Source: Linum tenue
Taxonomy: Eukaryota > Streptophyta > Magnoliopsida > Malpighiales > Linaceae
Assembly: GCA_946122785.1 (NCBI GenBank)
Contig: CAMGYJ010000002.1
Span: 61,281,703-61,345,702, forward strand
DNA length: 64,000 nucleotides
Reading direction: 5' to 3'
Below the pieces are notes generated by a model. It made no database searches and was not told the origin of the DNA. It was given only the letters and a program-made list of their open reading frames with translations. The translations under genes were made by a program, and so were the position numbers. The first letter of the stretch is position 1. Each line of letters starts with the position of its first letter. This document shows, one piece after another, positions 60,540 through 64,000 of the stretch.

Positions 60540-63328
60540 TTCCTGAGGAGATTCGCAGGACTGTCTTTGCTATGGGCTCGAAACAAGCCCCAGGGTCTGA
60601 CGGGTTCACTGGGAAATTCTTTAAGGCCTTCTGGGGTATTGTGGGCCCATCTGTTATTGATGCAGTCGGTTCTTTCTTTACTTCTGGGCGTTTACTCCGG
60701 AGCTTTAATCACACTTGGCTCACGTTAATTCCTAAAGTGGATAATGTGGAGACAATGAGGCAATTGCGTCCCATAAGTTTGTGCCAGTTTGTCTATAAGA
60801 TCATAACTAAGATTTTGGCGGAACGATTGTCTGTTGTTCTCCCGCAAGTGGTCTCAGAAGGTCAGAATGGCTTTATTAAGGAGCGTCAAATAGTGGATAA
60901 CATTTTACTGGGACATGAGCTGATGCATTACCTCAAAACCAAAAAGCGGGGGAAGAAGGGGTTCATGGCCCTAAAGGTTGACATGGAAAAGGCTTATGAT
61001 AGAGTCGAATGGCCCTTTCTTCTTGCGGTTTTGGGTAAAATGGGTTTTAATGCCACTTGGGTGGGCTGGATCAAGGAATGCCTCAGCTCTGCTTCCTTCT
61101 CTGTTATGATGAATGGTACGCCGTCTGGTTTCTTTTCTCCTTCTCGAGGGCTCCGTCAAGGGGATCCGCTGTCTCCTCTCCTTTTTGTGCTTTGCACTGA
61201 AGGGTTTGCGGCTCTTCTCCGGAAGGCGATTTCTGAGAAACGTTTAGCAGGAATTAAAGTGGCTCCTCGGGCTCCCAGATTAACCCATTTGTTTTTTGCT
61301 GATGACTCGTACCTTTTCCTCCGCGGTAACCTCCAGGAATGTGAAAACCTTATGGAGGTACTCAACGAGTATGAGGAATTGAGTGGCCAAAGGGTTAACC
61401 TTGCCAAGTCGGCGGTCTGCTTCAGTAGGAATATAATTCAACAAGATCAAGAGTTCTTGGCGGCAGTCCTCGGCGTCGGAGCAGTTGGAGTCCATGATAA
61501 GTACCTAGGGCTCCCATCCTTGATTGCTAGATCTAAGATGGAGACCTTTCGGTATTTGGAAGCTAAACTGCTGGAGCGGCTACAGGGATGGAAGCAGAGA
61601 ACGCTTTCATGGGCTGCCAAAGAAACACTCATCAAATCTATTGCTCTGGCTTTGCCATTGCATGTGATGTCCTGTTTCAAGCTCCCGCTGACGCTTTGCC
61701 GCCTTTTAGACAGGCATGTTGCCCGTTTTTGGTGGGGCGAGAATGAAGGGCATCCGAAGGTGCGTTGGATGTCGTGGCAGGGGATGTGTCGAAGCAAACA
61801 TGATGGGGGAATGGGTTTCCGTAGGTTTGAGCAGTTTAATCAAGCTCTTTTGGCTAAGCTTGGCTGGCGTATCCTAAATGAGCCCAATTCTTTGCTGGCC
61901 CAGGTCTATCGAGGTAAGTATTTTCCGAATGGTCATTTCTTGACGGCAAAAGCACGTTCTCAGCCATCTTGGGGGTGGCAGAGCATACTGTTTGGCCGTC
62001 AACTCTTGGAAATGGGGCTACGATGGCAAGTGGGAAATGGTCGCTCAGCATCTATGTTGCGTTCTACCTGGATCCCAGAATTTCAGTTTGAGGGCGTTCG
62101 GTATAATCCTCAGGTATTGCCAGCAGGTGGTGACCCGGCAGTGGCGGAGTTAATTTGTCAAGGGGAGGGGCGGTGGTGTGACCAAAAACTCAGGCAGTGG
62201 TTCGATCCTATGACGTGCCGTTTCATTAAAGCTATCCCCCTCCCGCGAGATAATGTGGAGGATAAACTCATATGGTACGATACAGCGGATGGGGAGTTTT
62301 CGGTGAAGTCAGCGTACCACCTGGCTGTGGCCCTGGATAAGAGAAGGGGCCGGTGGAAATCAACAGCAGATTGGATGGATAGGCCAAGTTGGATTCGACT
62401 TTGGGGTGCTAATATCCCGCCAAAGTTAAAGGTTTTTACGTGGCAGATATTTAATCGTATTTTGCCGACAACGGAAGCGCTCATTAGTCGTCGTATTCCA
62501 GTGATATCTCGATGCCCGGTCTGTTGGGAGGGGCCTGAAACCTTGGAGCACCTCTTTTTGGATTGTCCAGTTGCGCGAGCTGTATGGGGAGCAGCAGGGA
62601 TGGAGCACTTAGGGGAGGGTTTGCCCCGTGATAATTTTCCCCTGTTCCTTAAGAAGTTGCTGTGTTTGGTCCCTCAGCCCTCGCAATGGATGGCCATTAT
62701 TGCTGTCTTATGGCGGATTTGGAAATCCCGTAATTGGGTTGTTTTCGAGGGAAAGCAGTTTGGTCTCCCAGCTCTTATGCGGCAGTTTTGGCAGCAGGTT
62801 GAGGAATGGGCGCGGATACCGGGTAATGACCAGCAAGCTAATCGGGTGATGGAAGTGCTGGAGCCTCGCCTGGTTAATCCTGGTGAGTTTGTTTGTCGGT
62901 GGGATGGGGCTATGAGAAGGGGGTCGCATGCCGCTGGGGGAATGGTGCTTTTGACGCCCACCGGAGACATCCATCGGGTTAGTGGTGTTACCTTCCCAGG
63001 ATATGACGACCCTGCGGTTGTGGAGCTGTTAACGCTGCGTGCAGCCATTCTTTGGTGTTTAGGACAAGGTTTCTTCTCTGTCAGATTTGAAGGCGATGCG
63101 AAAGTGGTCATTGACAAAATCAGCCATGGGGACACTCGTGATCGCAGGATGGGTGCGGTTTTGGAGGAAGTGTTAAATCTTTGTGCCAGCAACCCAGGGT
63201 TTAGTGTTCGGTTTATAGGTCGGTGTAACAATAGGGTAGCCCATTTGGTGGCTAGGAAAGCCCTCTCCTTGTACCCGACCATGAGTCGTGCTTTTAATTT
63301 TCAGGCCTGGCTCTTCTCCAGGATGTAA
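60540..63328 (+). CDS. LINE ORF2 fragment: reverse transcriptase and RNase H
   Basis: A single open frame of about 929 codons, with no stop or shift. From the N-terminus: GSKQAPGSDGFTGKFFKAFW; RT fingers QNGFIKERQIVDNILLGHEL; palm ALKVDMEKAYDRVEWPFL; SRGLRQGDPLSPLLFVL; and the catalytic LFFADDSYLF near residue 255. Then come a thumb, the zf-RVT zinc-binding region (RLWGANIPPKLKVFTWQIFN, CPVCWEGPETLEHLFLDC), and from about residue 786 an RNase H domain with its acidic residues (CRWDGAM, VVELLTLRAAI, VRFEGDAKVV). The frame ends in TAA at 63326-63328. There is no native start codon; the insertion begins inside the RT gene. The host could only translate it from an unrelated start. The intact frame indicates a recent insertion. 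Confidence 0.88.
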
Positions 63329-63380
63329 CTATCTCTTTTGGTATCAATATATGATTATCTTTTGTCAAAAAAAAAAAAAA
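60540..63380 (+). mobile_element. 5'-truncated LINE with open RT-RNase H frame and poly(A) tail
   Basis: The insertion runs from about 60540 to a poly(A) tail ending at 63380. TCGTGC occurs directly before the 5' break (60534-60539) and directly after the tail (63381-63386). With the next bases (TTCC against CTCC) the match is 9 of 10, a likely short target duplication. The 5' end falls within the RT-coding region, so ORF1 and the apurinic endonuclease are missing, as expected for incomplete reverse transcription. Surrounding DNA is AT-rich while the insert is near balanced composition. Confidence 0.85.
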
Positions 63381-63386
63381 TCGTGC

Positions 63387-64000
63387 CTCCATCATGATCG
63401 CAATCCTTTCGCTAAAAAGAGAACAACAAATTCCATACTCAATATATTGGCTCAACACCTTTCTTCTCTTCACTAGTTTGCTTCTTATACTCCTTCCCTT
63501 CAAAACACCTATTGTGCTAAATACGATTAAGTTTCAATATCTAGTTGTAGTCATTACTTTATCTCTATTTGGAAAGTGTCATTGCTGGGAATGAATATTC
63601 TCAATACCCTTGCCATCAATGTAGTTAAAATTTCAATTTTTATCTTGAATTTCCAAGTTTATGATTTTACCTATAGCCTATAGGTTCCAATCTTGATTTT
63701 ACTACTAAATTTTTGGATGTTAAAATCCTATAAAATTCCGCTTTAAAAATTATAATAAAATTCGTTAAATCTATAATTTCGAACGATTTCAATGTTTAGT
63801 CTATGGTGAGTGGTGACCTGACCAACATACATTAGCATAATTGCCAATTTATAAAAATACTAAAATAAATTATTTCTACTTATTGCACGCGAATTACATA
63901 AAAAAGAAACGTTTCAGTTCTGTCGACAACATTGCACTTCCATTTTCCGAATTGCATTGGTAAATCCTTCATCCAACAACATTGCCGCCTTAGCTTAAAA
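63387..64000. other. AT-rich sequence after the LINE
   Basis: No gene, repeat structure or transposon end that I can defend was seen. Short open frames here lack any family resemblance. Confidence 0.4.

Noticed and set aside
61156..63282. Several minus-strand open frames of 60-200 codons lie within the LINE, including one of 202 codons.
   Set aside because: They overlap the 929-codon RT-RNase H frame, show no family motifs and are explained by the codon composition of the sense frame.
1..64000. tRNA, rRNA or CRISPR features.
   Set aside because: I looked for T-loop consensus words, rRNA-like blocks and regular spacer arrays by eye and found none; a covariance-model scan could still reveal a divergent one.

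Overview
This window is plant nuclear DNA. Its genes carry many short GT-AG introns, it is AT-rich between genes, and its proteins are plant types: a SOS1 Na+/H+ antiporter, a SUVR3-class SET protein, a vacuolar CAT amino-acid transporter and a BTAF1/MOT1 SNF2 ATPase. It also holds many plant transposon families. A eudicot is likely, but the species cannot be read from the sequence. There are no operons, tRNAs, rRNAs or CRISPR arrays that I can see.

Layout. 1-7746: the 3' part of a Helitron. Three tandem plus-strand genes for RPA1-like OB-fold proteins (one cut by the left edge, one with an unresolved exon junction, one with eight clean exons and a single frameshift) are followed by a terminal hairpin and CTAG next to a T. 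7970-10960: a heavily decayed LINE. 11153-21628 (minus): SOS1, over 20 exons. 22187-23415 (minus): SUVR3, two exons. 23.4-30.7 kb: gene-poor, with a subtilase pseudogene, a Mutator-type MITE with a near-perfect 9-bp target duplication and a hAT-type MITE with an 8-bp duplication. 30723-34480 (plus): a CAT2-like transporter, 14 exons, 648 residues. 34.8-35.2 kb: a foldback MITE. 35687-53434 (minus): BTAF1/MOT1. 54.8-56.1 kb: a PIF/Harbinger relic with transposase N-terminus and Myb-like partner protein but no catalytic core. 57.0-57.7 kb (minus): a small unrecognised gene or gene fragment. 57806-58613: a long-TIR element carrying a 20-bp minisatellite. 60540-63380: a 5'-truncated but otherwise open LINE with RT and RNase H, a poly(A) tail and a likely short target duplication.

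The four host genes are housekeeping or stress genes with no shared pathway: salt export at the plasma membrane, histone methylation, vacuolar amino-acid transport and TBP removal from promoters. The rest is mostly transposon sequence of at least six classes. I did not find a wholly new system. The most interesting parts are the Helitron RPA gene trio, the 57-59 kb composite of nested inverted repeats, and the young LINE. Exon coordinates for RPA gene C, SUVR3 and CAT2 were worked out codon by codon. Those for SOS1 and BTAF1 are approximate except where an exact edge is given.
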